The notes under the pieces are model-generated. The model was not told the origin of the DNA and searched no databases. It saw nothing but the letters and a program-made list of their open reading frames with translations. Below are positions 8,322 to 18,143 of a stretch of DNA of 64,000 bases, in pieces. Where the stretch lies: contig NZ_CP085524.1 of NCBI RefSeq assembly GCF_004353525.1, positions 124,001 through 188,000 of the forward strand. The letters are read 5' to 3'. The position numbers were made by a program, and so were the translations under genes. Positions within the stretch are counted from its first letter, which is position 1. The number at the start of each line of letters is the position of its first letter. Source of the stretch: Zhaonella formicivorans. GTDB lineage: Bacteria > Bacillota > DUOV01 > Zhaonellaceae.

Positions 8322-9359
8322 ATGGGAAGAATAGTTGATTTGCGCAGCGATACTGTAACTCAGCCTACGGAAGCTATGCGAGAGGCCATGTATAGGGCAA
8401 AAGTGGGGGATGACGTTTACGGGGAGGACCCTACTGTAAATGAGCTGGAAGAATATACAGCTGCTCTGCTTGGCAAGGAAGCGGGATTATTTGTGACCAG
8501 CGGCACCATGGGTAATTTGGTTGCCCTCTTAACTCATTTGAAAAAAGGGGATGAAGTGTTGTTAGGTGCAGAATCCCACATCTATTATTACGAAGTTGGT
8601 GGGGTTTCTGCATTGGTTGGTGCACTGCCCTGTCTTTTACCCCACCGGGATGGCAAGATTTTGCCGGAGGATATTAGAGCAGCCCTTCGTCCCAAAAGCA
8701 TGCATTTCCCTAACCCAACCCTGCTTTGTCTGGAAAACACCCACAATCGGGGCGGGGGCACGGTGACGACAGTAGAAGAGATGGAAGCAGCGGTTGAATG
8801 CGCAAAAGAGCATGGTTTAATGACCCACCTGGATGGGGCCCGAATTTTCAACGCAGCTGTTGCCTTAGGGGTCGAAGCAAAAGAGATTGCTAAGCATGTT
8901 GATTCCGTACAGCTTTGTCTGTCCAAGGGCCTTGCAGCTCCTGTAGGCTCGGTTCTGGTGGGCTCCCGCCAGTTTATTGCCAGGGCCCGCAAATGGCGGA
9001 AGATGGTAGGAGGCGGCATGCGCCAGGCCGGAGTAATGGCAGCCGCCGGACTGGTGGCGCTGCAAACCATGATCGAACGCTTGAAAGAGGATCACGGCTT
9101 AGCCAAAAAACTGGCTGAGGGCTTGGCTAAGCTGCCAGGAGTCAGCATTAATCCCGATTCTGTGCAGACTAATATAGTAGTGGTTGAAATTGATTGCAAA
9201 TCTTTGGGCGCCGAAGCATTTGTGCAACAATGTGCGGCCAGGGGAATTAAAATGAACCTGGTATCTGATAATATGGTTAGACTGGTAACCCATAAGGATG
9301 TAAATGAGCAGGATATAGATTATGCCCTGGAAATATTTGCTCAAGTTTTGTGCAAATAA
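8322..9359 (+). CDS. ltaE: Low-specificity L-threonine aldolase
   Basis: PLP enzyme of fold type I that cleaves L-threonine / L-allo-threonine to glycine and acetaldehyde. N-terminal DLRSDTVTQPT and GDDVYGEDPTVNELE are hallmarks of the family; the PLP lysine is in LSKGLAAPVGS around residue 200. Length of 345 residues is normal. ATG 8322 is preceded by GGAG at 8310-8313 with 8-base spacing; an in-frame GTG at 8313 lies inside the ribosome site and is less likely. It stands alone between an extended -10 promoter and a strong terminator, so it is a single-gene unit. Confidence 0.93.
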   Translation: MGRIVDLRSDTVTQPTEAMREAMYRAKVGDDVYGEDPTVNELEEYTAALLGKEAGLFVTSGTMGNLVALLTHLKKGDEVLLGAESHIYYYEVGGVSALVGALPCLLPHRDGKILPEDIRAALRPKSMHFPNPTLLCLENTHNRGGGTVTTVEEMEAAVECAKEHGLMTHLDGARIFNAAVALGVEAKEIAKHVDSVQLCLSKGLAAPVGSVLVGSRQFIARARKWRKMVGGGMRQAGVMAAAGLVALQTMIERLKEDHGLAKKLAEGLAKLPGVSINPDSVQTNIVVVEIDCKSLGAEAFVQQCAARGIKMNLVSDNMVRLVTHKDVNEQDIDYALEIFAQVLCK

Positions 9360-9375
9360 GTATGATCTTTGAGGA

Positions 9376-9402
9376 AAGAGCAGCAAGCTGCTCTTTTTTT
9401 TT
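9376..9402 (+). terminator. Rho-independent terminator after ltaE
   Basis: AAGAGCAGC-AA-GCTGCTCTT followed by a run of T. Confidence 0.92.
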
Positions 9403-9471
9403 ATCAATTGCCTTTTCTCCGAATACCTATATAATAGTAGAAAAAGTAATGCGGTATTACTTTTGTGCATC

Positions 9472-10284
9472 ATGAAAAGCGGAAAGGGGAAGAAGGTTGT
9501 GGGTGGAACTTGGAGGCATCCGGCAGGATATTACTCTGTAAATTTGGGGACAAATTGGGAAGTTAACCCTGTTATTTTTGCCGAGGCCAGCCAAGGGGCA
9601 GGTCCTTCTACCATAATTAGATTTGTGGCTGAAACAGAAGGCTACAAGGCACAAGTTCAGCACTATCCTTCCAATGGTTTACCTGATGAAGTTTTAAAAA
9701 GAGCCCTGGCAGGGCCGCTCATGGCTGCAGGGCTATTGTTCGACTGGCAGGTGGAGAACCTTGCAGGAAATAAGCTTTATTATGCCGGAGTGGATATTAA
9801 TGGGAATACGGTAGTTACGGCATTTATCAGGCATGGGGATATAACTTTTGGGATAGACGTTTATAATAACTGGGAGATGGATTTAGAGAAGCTGAAAAAA
9901 TTAGCGGAAACCATAGCGGGCTCCATTCATACCAGGCATAAACTGGGAGCCGATCCGACTAACGGCAACTCTTACCTTTTAGGCCAATGGACAGCCGATT
10001 GGGGCCAGTATTCCCAAGGGCTTTATGTCCATAATTCGTTCGGGGTAAGTAAATCATGGGCCTTTCACCCCGATGGCACTTTGGAATACTATGAAGCAAC
10101 TTCTTTTACATTTTACGGTTCCGGTGATTACGGCGGGGCAGAGAATGCAACCAGAGCCGTAGCTTTTTACAGGGTTCTAGACGATATTCTTTATATCTAT
10201 GCCGATGCTGTCATCCTGGCACCTTTTTTCTTCAGTGACGGGAAAATGCAGCTTGGCATTGAGCAGCTGGTCAAAGTAAACTAG
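9472..10284 (+). CDS. Hypothetical protein of unknown function
   Basis: About 270 residues, not recognised. The first half (to about residue 145) looks like an alpha/beta domain ending in LKKLAETIAGSI, in the style of small secreted or PsbP/DcrB-like domains but without a signal peptide. The second half (about 160-270) is rich in aromatic residues and Gly (LLGQWTADWGQYSQGLY, FTFYGSGDYGG), reminiscent of a beta-barrel lipid-binding or copper-resistance-type fold; this is only an impression. Start uncertain: ATG 9472 has little ribosome site, whereas GTG 9499 is preceded by GGGGAAGAAGG. A weak hairpin terminator follows. Confidence 0.75.
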   Translation: MKSGKGKKVVGGTWRHPAGYYSVNLGTNWEVNPVIFAEASQGAGPSTIIRFVAETEGYKAQVQHYPSNGLPDEVLKRALAGPLMAAGLLFDWQVENLAGNKLYYAGVDINGNTVVTAFIRHGDITFGIDVYNNWEMDLEKLKKLAETIAGSIHTRHKLGADPTNGNSYLLGQWTADWGQYSQGLYVHNSFGVSKSWAFHPDGTLEYYEATSFTFYGSGDYGGAENATRAVAFYRVLDDILYIYADAVILAPFFFSDGKMQLGIEQLVKVN

Positions 10285-10290
10285 AATGCA

Positions 10291-10335
10291 AAAAAGGCAG
10301 CCTTGGCTGCTCTTTGATTTTTAACTTTTTTTTTT
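10291..10335 (+). terminator. Probable terminator (weak)
   Basis: AAAGGCAG-CCTTGG-CTGCTCTTT hairpin, followed after a few bases by two T-runs. Confidence 0.55.
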
Positions 10336-10459
10336 AGGCAGTTTTACCTAAACATAAAAATTTTCATAAAATGACTAAAATAATTATAACGGATAGGGAA
10401 AAATTTCAAAAATTGCATAAAATACAAAAAAGCCTAAGGTTAAAAGAGGGGTATAAACT

Positions 10460-10690
10460 ATGGATGACAATAAGGCTCAAATTATTATGGACATCAAGGG
10501 AATAAAAAAACAATTGGTGGAACAAGGAGTCGGAGAAATGTACTTAAATGATCTTATTGTGGAGATGGGTAAAAATACCAACCTAAAGCAGCTGGATGTT
10601 AAAACGCTGCATAAAATCCGGTTTAGGCTGCAGGACCTGCTGGACTTCCTGGTACTGCATAAGTTTGAGAAAACAGGCAAAGTAAGATAA
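10460..10690 (+). CDS. Small hypothetical protein
   Basis: 76 residues, highly charged and predicted largely helical (MDIKGIKKQLVEQGVGE..., LHKIRFRLQDLLDFL). No family recognised. ATG is preceded by AGAGGGG with good spacing, so translation is credible. It lies alone between two AT-rich intergenic stretches. Confidence 0.65.
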   Translation: MDDNKAQIIMDIKGIKKQLVEQGVGEMYLNDLIVEMGKNTNLKQLDVKTLHKIRFRLQDLLDFLVLHKFEKTGKVR

Positions 10691-10924
10691 TATTGTATAA
10701 AAACCTTTTGGGAATAATATTGAAAATTTTTACGTCTATTCTGTAGATATATCCTGAAGAAAGTCAGTTTTAGCAACTAACAACTAAAAATTTTTTTGCA
10801 GCAGGAATATGACAAAGTATAGCGAATATTTACCTAGTTAATACAATAAATAAGAACTTTTGAGCACAAACCTCCTCCCCGAATGAGGGGGATTTTTATG
10901 TGACTTTTGAGGAGATGAGGTAGG
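10691..10924. other. Intergenic region before GT2 gene
   Basis: AT-rich, no gene seen. A hairpin TCCCC-GAATGAG-GGGGA followed by five T (about 10876-10898) sits 25 bases before the GT2 start; it can be a terminator or attenuator. Confidence 0.45.
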
Positions 10925-12349
10925 ATGGAAACTTCTGAGTTTTTATATCTGGTCAGTATAGCTTTTGGATTGCTTGTTGCTTTTCTCTTTTTCCGTTACC
11001 TTTATTGGGGCGTTAAAGCCAGGTTAACTTACTGGAAAAAGATTCCTAACTTGTCTATTGAACAAGTACAGGTGGATGCCAGGGAAAAGGGCATGCAGCT
11101 GCCTTACTTTTCCATTCTGGTTCCTGCCAGGGATGAGGCGGATGTAATTGCACTTACCATCGATCATTTGGCTACCCTTAATTACCCCAAAGACCGCTAC
11201 GAAGTAGTGATTATCACTGATGGCAAGGAACTGCGGACCAAAAGACATGAACCGGGCAAAATCACCACTCAGGATGTAGTAGAAGAAAAAATCAAGGAAT
11301 TTGCCGCAAGGCAAAATGTTCCGGCGTTAAAGCATGCCGTTGTGCCCTATGATTTTGACGGACGGGTAGGCGGGGTTTGTTTAGGCAGGGAAGTTACTTC
11401 AACCAAAGCAAGAGCCCTGAATTACGGTCTGGGGTATATTGACAAGGGAACGACAATTTGCAGTTTTTATGATGCGGAAAGCAGGCCGGAACAAGACGCT
11501 CTGCTTTACGTTGCTGCCCGTTATGTTGCTACCGGAGGACGCCAGAAGCTGTGGCAGGGCCCGGTTTTTCAGGTACGCAATTTTTACCAACTGGGACCTA
11601 TGAATAAGATTATTGCTTTATACCAGGCCTTGGCCCACGAATGGTATTATCCGATTTTAATGCAGCACCTGCCTTTCCTGGGGGGGACTAATTTACATGT
11701 GGAACGTGATCTGCTCATCAAAATAGGAGGATATGACCCCAAGGTTCTTTCCGAAGACCTGGAATTGGGGGTAAGAGCCTACTTGGAAACAGGGGAGTGG
11801 CCTGAATACCTGCCGGTAGTCAGTACCGAACAAACCCCGGCCAGATACAAAGCCTATTTCCGGCAGCGGTTGCGCTGGGGCAGCGGGCACCTGCAGGTTT
11901 TTGACAAGTTGCAGGGAGCTGTCCAGTATTCTGACGAAATACGTTTACCGCTGTTAAAGACCCTTTTTTGGAAAGGTCATGCCCAGTGGTATTTCTACCA
12001 GGCTCTGGTAGTGGCACCTTTGGTATTTTTGGTTTTGGCCTTGCAAGGCCAATTGGACCCCTCTATTATTCCCAAACAAGTGAAATTAGTTTTAGGCTGG
12101 ATGGCACCGATTTACTATAGTTTTACTTTTTACCTTTTCTACAGGTATCGTAGCTATATTAATTTTGCTGTTGCCCCGAAAGGCATTGGGAAATACCTGG
12201 CGGTGCTGCAGTTGTGTGTACTACCAATAGTAGGGTTCTTCATCGCCCTGCCCTTTACCACCGCGCTGGTACTCAGGGCCATGAATCGCCAGCCTCAGGT
12301 GTGGGTAAAAACACCCCGTACTCAGGAAATGCGGGCTAAAGCATCTTAG
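10925..12349 (+). CDS. Membrane GT2 family glycosyltransferase (cellulose synthase-like)
   Basis: 474 residues. An N-terminal membrane segment (about 8-28) precedes a GT-A domain: VPARDEADV (start of the nucleotide-binding fold), YDAESRPE (DxD-like position), LSEDLELG (acceptor-side ED) and RQRLRWGSGH, matching the Q/RxxRW motif of processive beta-glycosyltransferases. Two or more C-terminal membrane segments follow (about 345-370, 385-405, 420-445). It probably makes or exports a surface polysaccharide or glycolipid; the sugar is unknown. ATG 10925 follows GAGGTAGG. The region holds several glucan and nucleotide-sugar genes but this one is transcriptionally separate from them. Confidence 0.85.
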   Translation: METSEFLYLVSIAFGLLVAFLFFRYLYWGVKARLTYWKKIPNLSIEQVQVDAREKGMQLPYFSILVPARDEADVIALTIDHLATLNYPKDRYEVVIITDGKELRTKRHEPGKITTQDVVEEKIKEFAARQNVPALKHAVVPYDFDGRVGGVCLGREVTSTKARALNYGLGYIDKGTTICSFYDAESRPEQDALLYVAARYVATGGRQKLWQGPVFQVRNFYQLGPMNKIIALYQALAHEWYYPILMQHLPFLGGTNLHVERDLLIKIGGYDPKVLSEDLELGVRAYLETGEWPEYLPVVSTEQTPARYKAYFRQRLRWGSGHLQVFDKLQGAVQYSDEIRLPLLKTLFWKGHAQWYFYQALVVAPLVFLVLALQGQLDPSIIPKQVKLVLGWMAPIYYSFTFYLFYRYRSYINFAVAPKGIGKYLAVLQLCVLPIVGFFIALPFTTALVLRAMNRQPQVWVKTPRTQEMRAKAS

Positions 12350-12444
12350 ACATAAATAGCAGCGTCGCCTATGAAATAACAAAAAGTGGATCTATTACAT
12401 AATACTACAAAAAACTCCAAAAAAGCCTTATTGCGTTAAAACAT

Positions 12445-12503
12445 AATACCTCCGCAATTTTTAAATACTAACTATAGTCCACTTTAGAAATTGAGGAGGT
12501 ATT
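12445..12503 (+). promoter_or_regulatory. Hairpin masking the ribosome site of the CBM25-like gene
   Basis: AATACCTCCGCAATTT (12445-12460) pairs with AAATTGAGGAGGTATT (12488-12503), 15 of 16 positions, around a 27-base loop. The right arm contains the GGAGG of the downstream gene, so the folded mRNA would be translationally closed. Confidence 0.7.
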
Positions 12504-12508
12504 TCTTG

Positions 12509-12886
12509 ATGACTGACCATAGACGCAGCAATTTTGATGACGGTGATATGCGGCTGTTGGGAATGCGGGAGGCCAATTACCCAGGTGGAGTAGTAGTCGA
12601 TCCTATACCTATTACCTTGGGGGAAGAGATTACTGTTCTTTACTACGGTTTATTGCCGCAAAGCGGGGCTGATCAAGTATGGATGCACTGCGGGTATGGC
12701 GACGCCAACAACTGGCATAATGTGCAGGATATCAAAATGGAGTGGACAGAAAGAGGTTTTGCCAAAAAAATTAAGATCAATGATGGCAGCCGTTTTAACT
12801 TTTGTTTCAAAGACAGTGCCAACAACTGGGATAACAATAATGGATTAAACTGGAGCTTTGAGGTTCACAACGGTCAGCAAATTTAA
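12509..12886 (+). CDS. CBM25-like carbohydrate-binding protein
   Basis: 125 residues. After a short leader the chain looks like a single starch-binding module of the CBM25/26 type: GEEITVLYYGLL, VWMHCGYGDANNW, FCFKDSANNWDNNNGLNW, with the aromatic residues that bind alpha-glucan in this family. No signal peptide, so it is probably cytoplasmic and could tether enzymes to glycogen. This suits the nearby glycogen-synthase-like, branching-enzyme and glucosidase genes (inference). ATG 12509 is chosen because GAGGAGGT lies at 12493-12500; an in-frame TTG at 12491 overlaps that site. The ribosome site is inside a strong hairpin. Confidence 0.82.
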   Translation: MTDHRRSNFDDGDMRLLGMREANYPGGVVVDPIPITLGEEITVLYYGLLPQSGADQVWMHCGYGDANNWHNVQDIKMEWTERGFAKKIKINDGSRFNFCFKDSANNWDNNNGLNWSFEVHNGQQI

Positions 12887-12890
12887 CATT

Positions 12891-12917
12891 GCGCAGCTTG
12901 CGTAGCTGCGTTTTTTT
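12891..12917 (+). terminator. Rho-independent terminator
   Basis: CGCAGC-TTGCGTA-GCTGCG followed by seven T. Confidence 0.88.
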
Positions 12918-12975
12918 GTTTTTTCATGCATAAATGATAGTTGTTTTTCGAACAATAGTGATGGAGGTGATAAAG

Positions 12976-13134
12976 TTGCCGCATAACAGCAACATCAAAT
13001 GCACTGTTTCTAACTGCAGGTACTGGCATGATGAGCATTGTGATGCTTCAGCAATCGAAGTAAATGTAGATGGTGGCGGGATATCGGCTCAAGGGAAAAA
13101 ATATACTCAATGCCATACATTTGAACAAAAGTAA
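12976..13134 (+). CDS. DUF1540 small Cys protein
   Basis: 52 residues with the DUF1540 pattern: CTVSNCRYW, then HCDA, then a C-terminal CHTF, probably a small metal-binding domain of clostridial type. TTG 12976 is chosen as start because a perfect GGAGGTGA lies at 12963-12970, 5 bases upstream; the longer in-frame form from 12934 has no such site. Function unknown; these proteins often appear in sporulating Firmicutes. A terminator follows about 60 bases downstream. Confidence 0.82.
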   Translation: MPHNSNIKCTVSNCRYWHDEHCDASAIEVNVDGGGISAQGKKYTQCHTFEQK

Positions 13135-13196
13135 GCAGACCGTAGCAGGTTCGACTGGACTGTGGTAAATTTTTTATGCTTTAATACAAGCTCAGG

Positions 13197-13222
13197 GCAG
13201 ACTGTAGAAGGTCTGCTTTTTA
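13197..13222 (+). terminator. Rho-independent terminator
   Basis: GCAGAC-TGTAGAAG-GTCTGC followed by five T. The sequence GCAGAC(C/T)GTAG also occurs once 62 bases upstream, apparently a partial duplication. Confidence 0.8.
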
Positions 13223-13340
13223 ATTTCCTTATATTAGCAAACATACTTGGCTTCAAAAAAGTTGTTTGGGCAGAGATGGAATAAAAGCAGTCCCGGATTG
13301 AAAAACTAATAACTGTGGTAATTTCGGATTACGGAAGGAA

Positions 13341-14657
13341 GTGGTGAATATCCGGGTATTGATGTTGTCATGGGAGTACCCGCCACACAGTGTAGGCGGT
13401 CTGGCTAAGCACGTGGAAGAATTGTCGGAAGCTCTAGTTGCCAAAGAACTGGAAATTCATGTTTTATCCGTCGGTTCACCGGATGGTTCCCGGATGGAGA
13501 AGAGAAACGGAGTATTTGTCTACCGGATAGAGCCTTACAATATTTCCGCTCCCAATTTTTTATCCTGGGTACACCAGCTCAATTTCAGGATGGTTGAAGA
13601 AGCTATAAAACTGTTTAAACAGTATAAAACTTACGATTTGCTCCACGCCCATGATTGGTTGGTAGGTTATGCGGGACGGGTATTAAAACATGCTTATGTT
13701 ACACCGCTGGTGGCCACCATTCATGCTACCGAAGCCGGGCGTAACCAGGGACTGCATAATGATGACCAGCGCTACATCAATAGTATTGAGTGGTGGCTGA
13801 CATATGAGTCTTGGAAAGTTATTGCCTGCAGCGAGCATATGCGCCGCGAAGTCAAAGGACTTTTTGGACTGCCCGATGACAAAATACAAGTTATACCTAA
13901 CGGGGTAGACTGGAAGAAGTTTAAAGCAGGCCTGTACAATATCAGCTTTGGGGATGGCAAGATTATTTTTTTTGTGGGGCGTTTAGTAAGAGAAAAAGGG
14001 GTACAGGTGCTGTTGGATGCTGCTCCCGCCATCCTGGCCAGGGAACCGGCAGCTCGTTTTGTTATTGCCGGCACGGGTCCAATGGAAGATCAGCTTAAAT
14101 ATCAAGCTAGGTTGATGGGTTTAGAACATAAGGTCGAATTCCTAGGCTATATCGATGATGCAACCAAGGGCGCTCTTTACCAACAGGCCAGTGTAGCTGT
14201 TTTTCCCAGTTTATATGAACCATTTGGCATTGTGGCTCTGGAAGCAATGGCTGCCGGAGTACCTGTGGTAGTGTCGGATACAGGCGGCATGGGTGAAATT
14301 GTTACCCATGGAGTAAACGGCTTAAAGGCCTATCCCGGCAATGCGGAATCATTGGCCTACAATATTCTTCATGCATTGCAAAATGAAGTGCTGCGTCAGG
14401 AATTGAAAAAGAACGGCAAACGGCTGATAGAGGAAGTTTACAGCTGGGACAAAATCGCCGAACGTACTATCCAAGTCTACCGCCAGGTACGGGATGAATA
14501 TTTGCAGAGCCCTTGGTACAAGGAGAACAACGTGGCACCTGGCGATAGGCCGGAGCCTGGGGAACAAGAACAAAATTATACGGCCCCAGAGCGCTATAGC
14601 CTGGTGGAAAGACGGGCCGGCTCTTTTAGCAGGCCGGAAAGGAGGAATTGGCAGTGA
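13341..14657 (+). CDS. GT4 family glycosyltransferase, glycogen synthase-like
   Basis: 438 residues, GT-B fold of family 4. N-terminal [19 protein letters not shown] is the acceptor/nucleotide loop typical of glycogen synthase-like enzymes; [10 protein letters not shown] and [14 protein letters not shown] (E-x7-E) mark the donor site. It most likely transfers glucose from a nucleotide sugar into an alpha-glucan, given the GH57, GH15 and CBM25-like genes in the region, but other sugars remain possible. GTG 13341 (or the adjacent GTG 13344) follows GGAAGGAAG. The last bases overlap the start of the next gene (GTGA), so the two are translationally coupled. Confidence 0.85.
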   Translation: MVNIRVLMLSWEYPPHSVGGLAKHVEELSEALVAKELEIHVLSVGSPDGSRMEKRNGVFVYRIEPYNISAPNFLSWVHQLNFRMVEEAIKLFKQYKTYDLLHAHDWLVGYAGRVLKHAYVTPLVATIHATEAGRNQGLHNDDQRYINSIEWWLTYESWKVIACSEHMRREVKGLFGLPDDKIQVIPNGVDWKKFKAGLYNISFGDGKIIFFVGRLVREKGVQVLLDAAPAILAREPAARFVIAGTGPMEDQLKYQARLMGLEHKVEFLGYIDDATKGALYQQASVAVFPSLYEPFGIVALEAMAAGVPVVVSDTGGMGEIVTHGVNGLKAYPGNAESLAYNILHALQNEVLRQELKKNGKRLIEEVYSWDKIAERTIQVYRQVRDEYLQSPWYKENNVAPGDRPEPGEQEQNYTAPERYSLVERRAGSFSRPERRNWQ

Positions 14658-17137
14658 AAGCCATTATTATGGCCGGGGGTGAAGGCTCCCGCTTACGGCC
14701 TTTAACCTGCGGCAGGCCGAAACCTTTGGTGCCGGTGGCTAACCGTCCGGTAATGGAGTATGCAGTTGAGCTTTTAAAAAGGTGCGGTATCACGGAAATC
14801 GGAGTTACTCTCCAATACCTGCCCGAAGCTATACAGGACTGGTTTGGAGACGGCAGTCAGTTTGGAGTCGAGCTCCGTTACTTTGTGGAAGAAAAGCCGC
14901 TGGGAACGGCCGGCAGCGTAAAAAATGCCCAGGAGTTTTTGGATGAAACTTTCCTGGTCGTCAGCGGCGATGCTCTAACCGATCTCAACCTGTTGGAAGC
15001 GGTTAAATTTCACCGGGATAGAGGGGCGCTGGCAACTTTAGTATTGACTGCTGTGGACACCCCACTGGAGTACGGTGTGGTGTTGACTTTCCCCGACGGG
15101 CGAATTGAGAAATTTCTGGAGAAGCCGGGTTGGGGCGAGGTATTCAGCGATCAGGTGAATACCGGCATATACGTGTTGGAGCCTGAGGTTTTAGGGTATA
15201 TCCCGGAAGGCACCATGTATGACTTTAGCAAGGACCTGTTTCCCAAGCTTTTACGGGAAAACAGACCATTATATGGCTGTGTTCTGCCTGGGTATTGGTG
15301 TGATATCGGCAATCTCCAGCAGTATCAACAGGCCCATTATGATATCCTGGATGGCCGGGTGGCGGTGGATTTGAAAGCCACCTACCAAGGCGATGGCATT
15401 TGGCTGGGAAAAGGGGTGGACTTAAGTCCGGGTGCCAGGCTGCGGGGCCCGCTGATTCTAGGCGATTATGTTAAAGTTGGTCCTGGGGCTACTATTGACT
15501 CTTATACGGTAATCGGTAATAACTGCAAAGTCGGCGAGGGGGCAAGCCTTAAAAAAGCGGTTCTCTGGGATGGTGTCTACTTGGCAAATTTTACGGAAGT
15601 AAGAGGAGCCGTGCTTTGCAACCGGGTAATTCTAAAAGCAAAATCCCAGGTATACGAAGGAGCAGTTATCGGGGATGAAACAAGCGTTGCTGAAAACAGC
15701 GTGATTAAACCCGAGGTTAAAGTCTGGCCCCACAAACAGCTTAATCAGGGGATTACTTTGAACTCCAGCCTGGTCTGGGGAACAAAAGGAAATAGAAACC
15801 TTTTCGGGGTAGAAGGGATATCCGGTACTGCCAACTGGGATATTACCCCTGAATTTGCCGCAAAGCTAGGTGCTGCCTATGGCAGTACCCTGAGCACTGA
15901 ACAAAAGGTAGCTGTCAGCTCTGACGGCTATGCCGCTACCCAGATGCTGAAGACTGCACTTATTGCCGGTATAGTAAGTGCCGGGGTAGAGGTGTGCGAT
16001 CTGGGCCCGGTAACCATGCCGGTGCACCGCTTTGCAGTTCGCTCTTTGGGGGCGGCGGGAGGTATGCATGTAAAATTGGATACCCGGGATCCTGAAAAAG
16101 TATGGATGCAATTTGTTGACGACCGCGGCATAGATTTTAACCGTGGGGCGGAGCGCAAAGTGGAAAATGCTTTCTGGCGGGAGGAGTATCGCCGGGCTGC
16201 TGAAGGTAAGATCGGAGTTATCAACTATTTTCCCCGCTTCAAAGAATCCTACCGGGATTATGTGGTCAGTGCCGTAGACGGGGCAGCTATTCGCGGCGCC
16301 CGCTTTAAAATTGTTATCGATTATGAGCTGCCCAACTTGCGTTTGATGCTGCCTAATTTGCTGGAACAATTGGGTATAAAAAGCATACCCTTCGATACCA
16401 GCTTTGACCATGAACTGAAGACTTTTGAACGGGTCAAGGACTTGCATTCTTTTCTTGCCGCTGAAGTGATTCACCAGCGGGCTGACCTGGGAGTAATTAT
16501 GGATAATAACGGGGAGAGGCTCTTCCTCATCGATGATGAAGGTAAACCGGTAGATGAAGAGCGGCTGATGGTTTTAATGTCCCTGGTTATTTTCAGGTCG
16601 AAACCGGGAGCTACTGTAGCTGTTCCAGTGACCGCCCCTTCAGTCATCGATAAGCTGGCTGCCCGTTATAACGGGAAGGTGCTTAGAACTAAGACGGCCC
16701 ACAACTTTCTTTTGGAAAAAGTCTTTAGCCCCGAAATTATGGAACAACAGGGCAAATACCAACAGGCAGCTTTCCAGTTTGATGCTGTTCAGTCGCTGGT
16801 TAAACTTCTTGATTTTTTGGCCCAGGAACATACCCGGCTGTCGGAATTGTCTACCTCAATCCCCGAATATTTTACGCATGTGCAGACGACGCCTTGCCCA
16901 TGGGAAGCCAAAGGTAAAGTGATGCGGAGCCTCATCAGCGAGCATCAGGGTGATAATATCGATTTAATTGACGGCATTAAAATCCAGCGGGAAAATGGTT
17001 GGGCATTGGTGCTGCCTCATGTGGAGGAACCCGTTTACCAGGTATATGGGGAAGGCATGAGTCAGGAGGTTGCTGAAGAATTGACTAACTTTTATGCTAA
17101 AAAGATCCAGGAAATGGTGAAGAGCCAAAAGCAGTAA
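14654..17137 (+). CDS. Sugar-1-phosphate nucleotidyltransferase fused to degenerate phosphomannomutase
   Basis: About 827 residues in three parts: a nucleotidyltransferase domain ([20 protein letters not shown] at the N-terminus, about 1-235), left-handed hexapeptide repeats (about 245-350), and a phosphomannomutase-like region (about 380-820). The first part activates a sugar-1-phosphate (mannose or glucose) with NTP. The mutase active-site motif TASHNP is absent; the matching place reads [16 protein letters not shown], so no phosphoserine is available and the mutase part is probably regulatory. GTG 14654 is chosen because GGAGG at 14641-14645 is 8 bases upstream; TTG 14648 would be too close. 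It overlaps the GT4 gene by 4 bases and probably supplies or senses its donor. Confidence 0.88.
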   Translation: MKAIIMAGGEGSRLRPLTCGRPKPLVPVANRPVMEYAVELLKRCGITEIGVTLQYLPEAIQDWFGDGSQFGVELRYFVEEKPLGTAGSVKNAQEFLDETFLVVSGDALTDLNLLEAVKFHRDRGALATLVLTAVDTPLEYGVVLTFPDGRIEKFLEKPGWGEVFSDQVNTGIYVLEPEVLGYIPEGTMYDFSKDLFPKLLRENRPLYGCVLPGYWCDIGNLQQYQQAHYDILDGRVAVDLKATYQGDGIWLGKGVDLSPGARLRGPLILGDYVKVGPGATIDSYTVIGNNCKVGEGASLKKAVLWDGVYLANFTEVRGAVLCNRVILKAKSQVYEGAVIGDETSVAENSVIKPEVKVWPHKQLNQGITLNSSLVWGTKGNRNLFGVEGISGTANWDITPEFAAKLGAAYGSTLSTEQKVAVSSDGYAATQMLKTALIAGIVSAGVEVCDLGPVTMPVHRFAVRSLGAAGGMHVKLDTRDPEKVWMQFVDDRGIDFNRGAERKVENAFWREEYRRAAEGKIGVINYFPRFKESYRDYVVSAVDGAAIRGARFKIVIDYELPNLRLMLPNLLEQLGIKSIPFDTSFDHELKTFERVKDLHSFLAAEVIHQRADLGVIMDNNGERLFLIDDEGKPVDEERLMVLMSLVIFRSKPGATVAVPVTAPSVIDKLAARYNGKVLRTKTAHNFLLEKVFSPEIMEQQGKYQQAAFQFDAVQSLVKLLDFLAQEHTRLSELSTSIPEYFTHVQTTPCPWEAKGKVMRSLISEHQGDNIDLIDGIKIQRENGWALVLPHVEEPVYQVYGEGMSQEVAEELTNFYAKKIQEMVKSQKQ

Positions 17138-17140
17138 TCC

Positions 17141-17168
17141 AAAGAGCGCACCGGCGCTCTTTTTTTTG
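17141..17168 (+). terminator. Rho-independent terminator
   Basis: AAAGAGCGC-ACCG-GCGCTCTTT followed by more T; ends the GT4-nucleotidyltransferase unit. Confidence 0.93.
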
Positions 17169-17251
17169 TTTTAAAGAAGATTTGGTGTTTGAACGGCGAA
17201 TATATTGGATCTAACAGCTAAAGGCTAATAATCATTGAAGGGGGTAAATAG

Positions 17252-18142
17252 ATGCAAATTACGTTGCCGTGGTTAAAAGAAGCATTGAAAGGGGCAGGAT
17301 ATATTTGCGGAGACGATATTGTAATGGCTGTGTACCTGGCGCTCCATTTGGAAAAGCCGCTCCTAGTTACCGGCGCCCCTGGTGTGGGTAAAACGGAACT
17401 GGCTAAGGTCTTAAGCGCCATTTTCCAGACGGAATTAATCAGGCTGCAGTGTTACGAAGGGCTTGATGAAAACAAGGCGCTCTACGAATGGAATTATCAA
17501 AAGCAGCTTTTGGCTATTCAACTGGCAAAGGAGCATGGATTGGCCGGAGGGAAGGAGCAAGATTTGTTCTCGGAGGACTACCTTTTACCCAGGCCCCTTT
17601 TAAAAGCTCTGCTGGCCCCTAAAAAACCGGTACTTTTAATCGATGAAGTTGATAAAACCGATGAAGAGTTTGAGGCCTTTCTGTTTGAGGTGCTTTCCGA
17701 TTTTCAGGTTTCTATCCCTGAGCTAGGCACTCTGCAAGCCAAACAGGTTCCCATAGTGGTATTGACCAGCAACGGGGAAAGGGAGCTTTCCGATGGCCTC
17801 AAAAGACGCTGCATTTTTTTATATATGGATTACCCCGAGGTGGAAAAAGAGGTGGCCATTATCCGGGCCAAGGTGTCCGGTATTGAAGCGCGCTTGGCAT
17901 TGGAAATTGCTAAAGCGGTCAACCGGATTAGGAGTTTGGAGCTGGAAAAAAAGCCTTCCATCGCGGAAACTCTGGATTGGGCCAAAGCATTGCTGCTTTT
18001 GGGTGCGGGGGGTTTAACGCCTGAGCTGGTGGACAAAACCTGCAATTTGCTTTTAAAAGAAAAAGCTGATTTGGATACTTTTTTGACCCAATTGGGTCCC
18101 GAAGAGCTTTGCAGCATGGCACGGGAGCGGGGGCTAGCTTAA
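17252..18142 (+). CDS. MoxR/CoxD-like AAA+ ATPase
   Basis: 296 residues. Walker A GAPGVGKTELAK around residue 42, Walker B LLIDEVDK around 128, sensor region TSNGERELSDGLKRRC around 170. MoxR-family ATPases act as chaperones that insert metal cofactors or mature enzyme complexes, usually with a VWA-domain partner; CoxD does this for the Mo-Cu centre of CO dehydrogenase. The VWA partner follows immediately (stop 18142, next start 18144). A molybdenum hydroxylase operon 12 kb upstream could be a client, but distance makes this only an inference. ATG 17252 follows GAAGGGGG. Confidence 0.88.
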   Translation: MQITLPWLKEALKGAGYICGDDIVMAVYLALHLEKPLLVTGAPGVGKTELAKVLSAIFQTELIRLQCYEGLDENKALYEWNYQKQLLAIQLAKEHGLAGGKEQDLFSEDYLLPRPLLKALLAPKKPVLLIDEVDKTDEEFEAFLFEVLSDFQVSIPELGTLQAKQVPIVVLTSNGERELSDGLKRRCIFLYMDYPEVEKEVAIIRAKVSGIEARLALEIAKAVNRIRSLELEKKPSIAETLDWAKALLLLGAGGLTPELVDKTCNLLLKEKADLDTFLTQLGPEELCSMARERGLA

Positions 18143-18143
18143 G

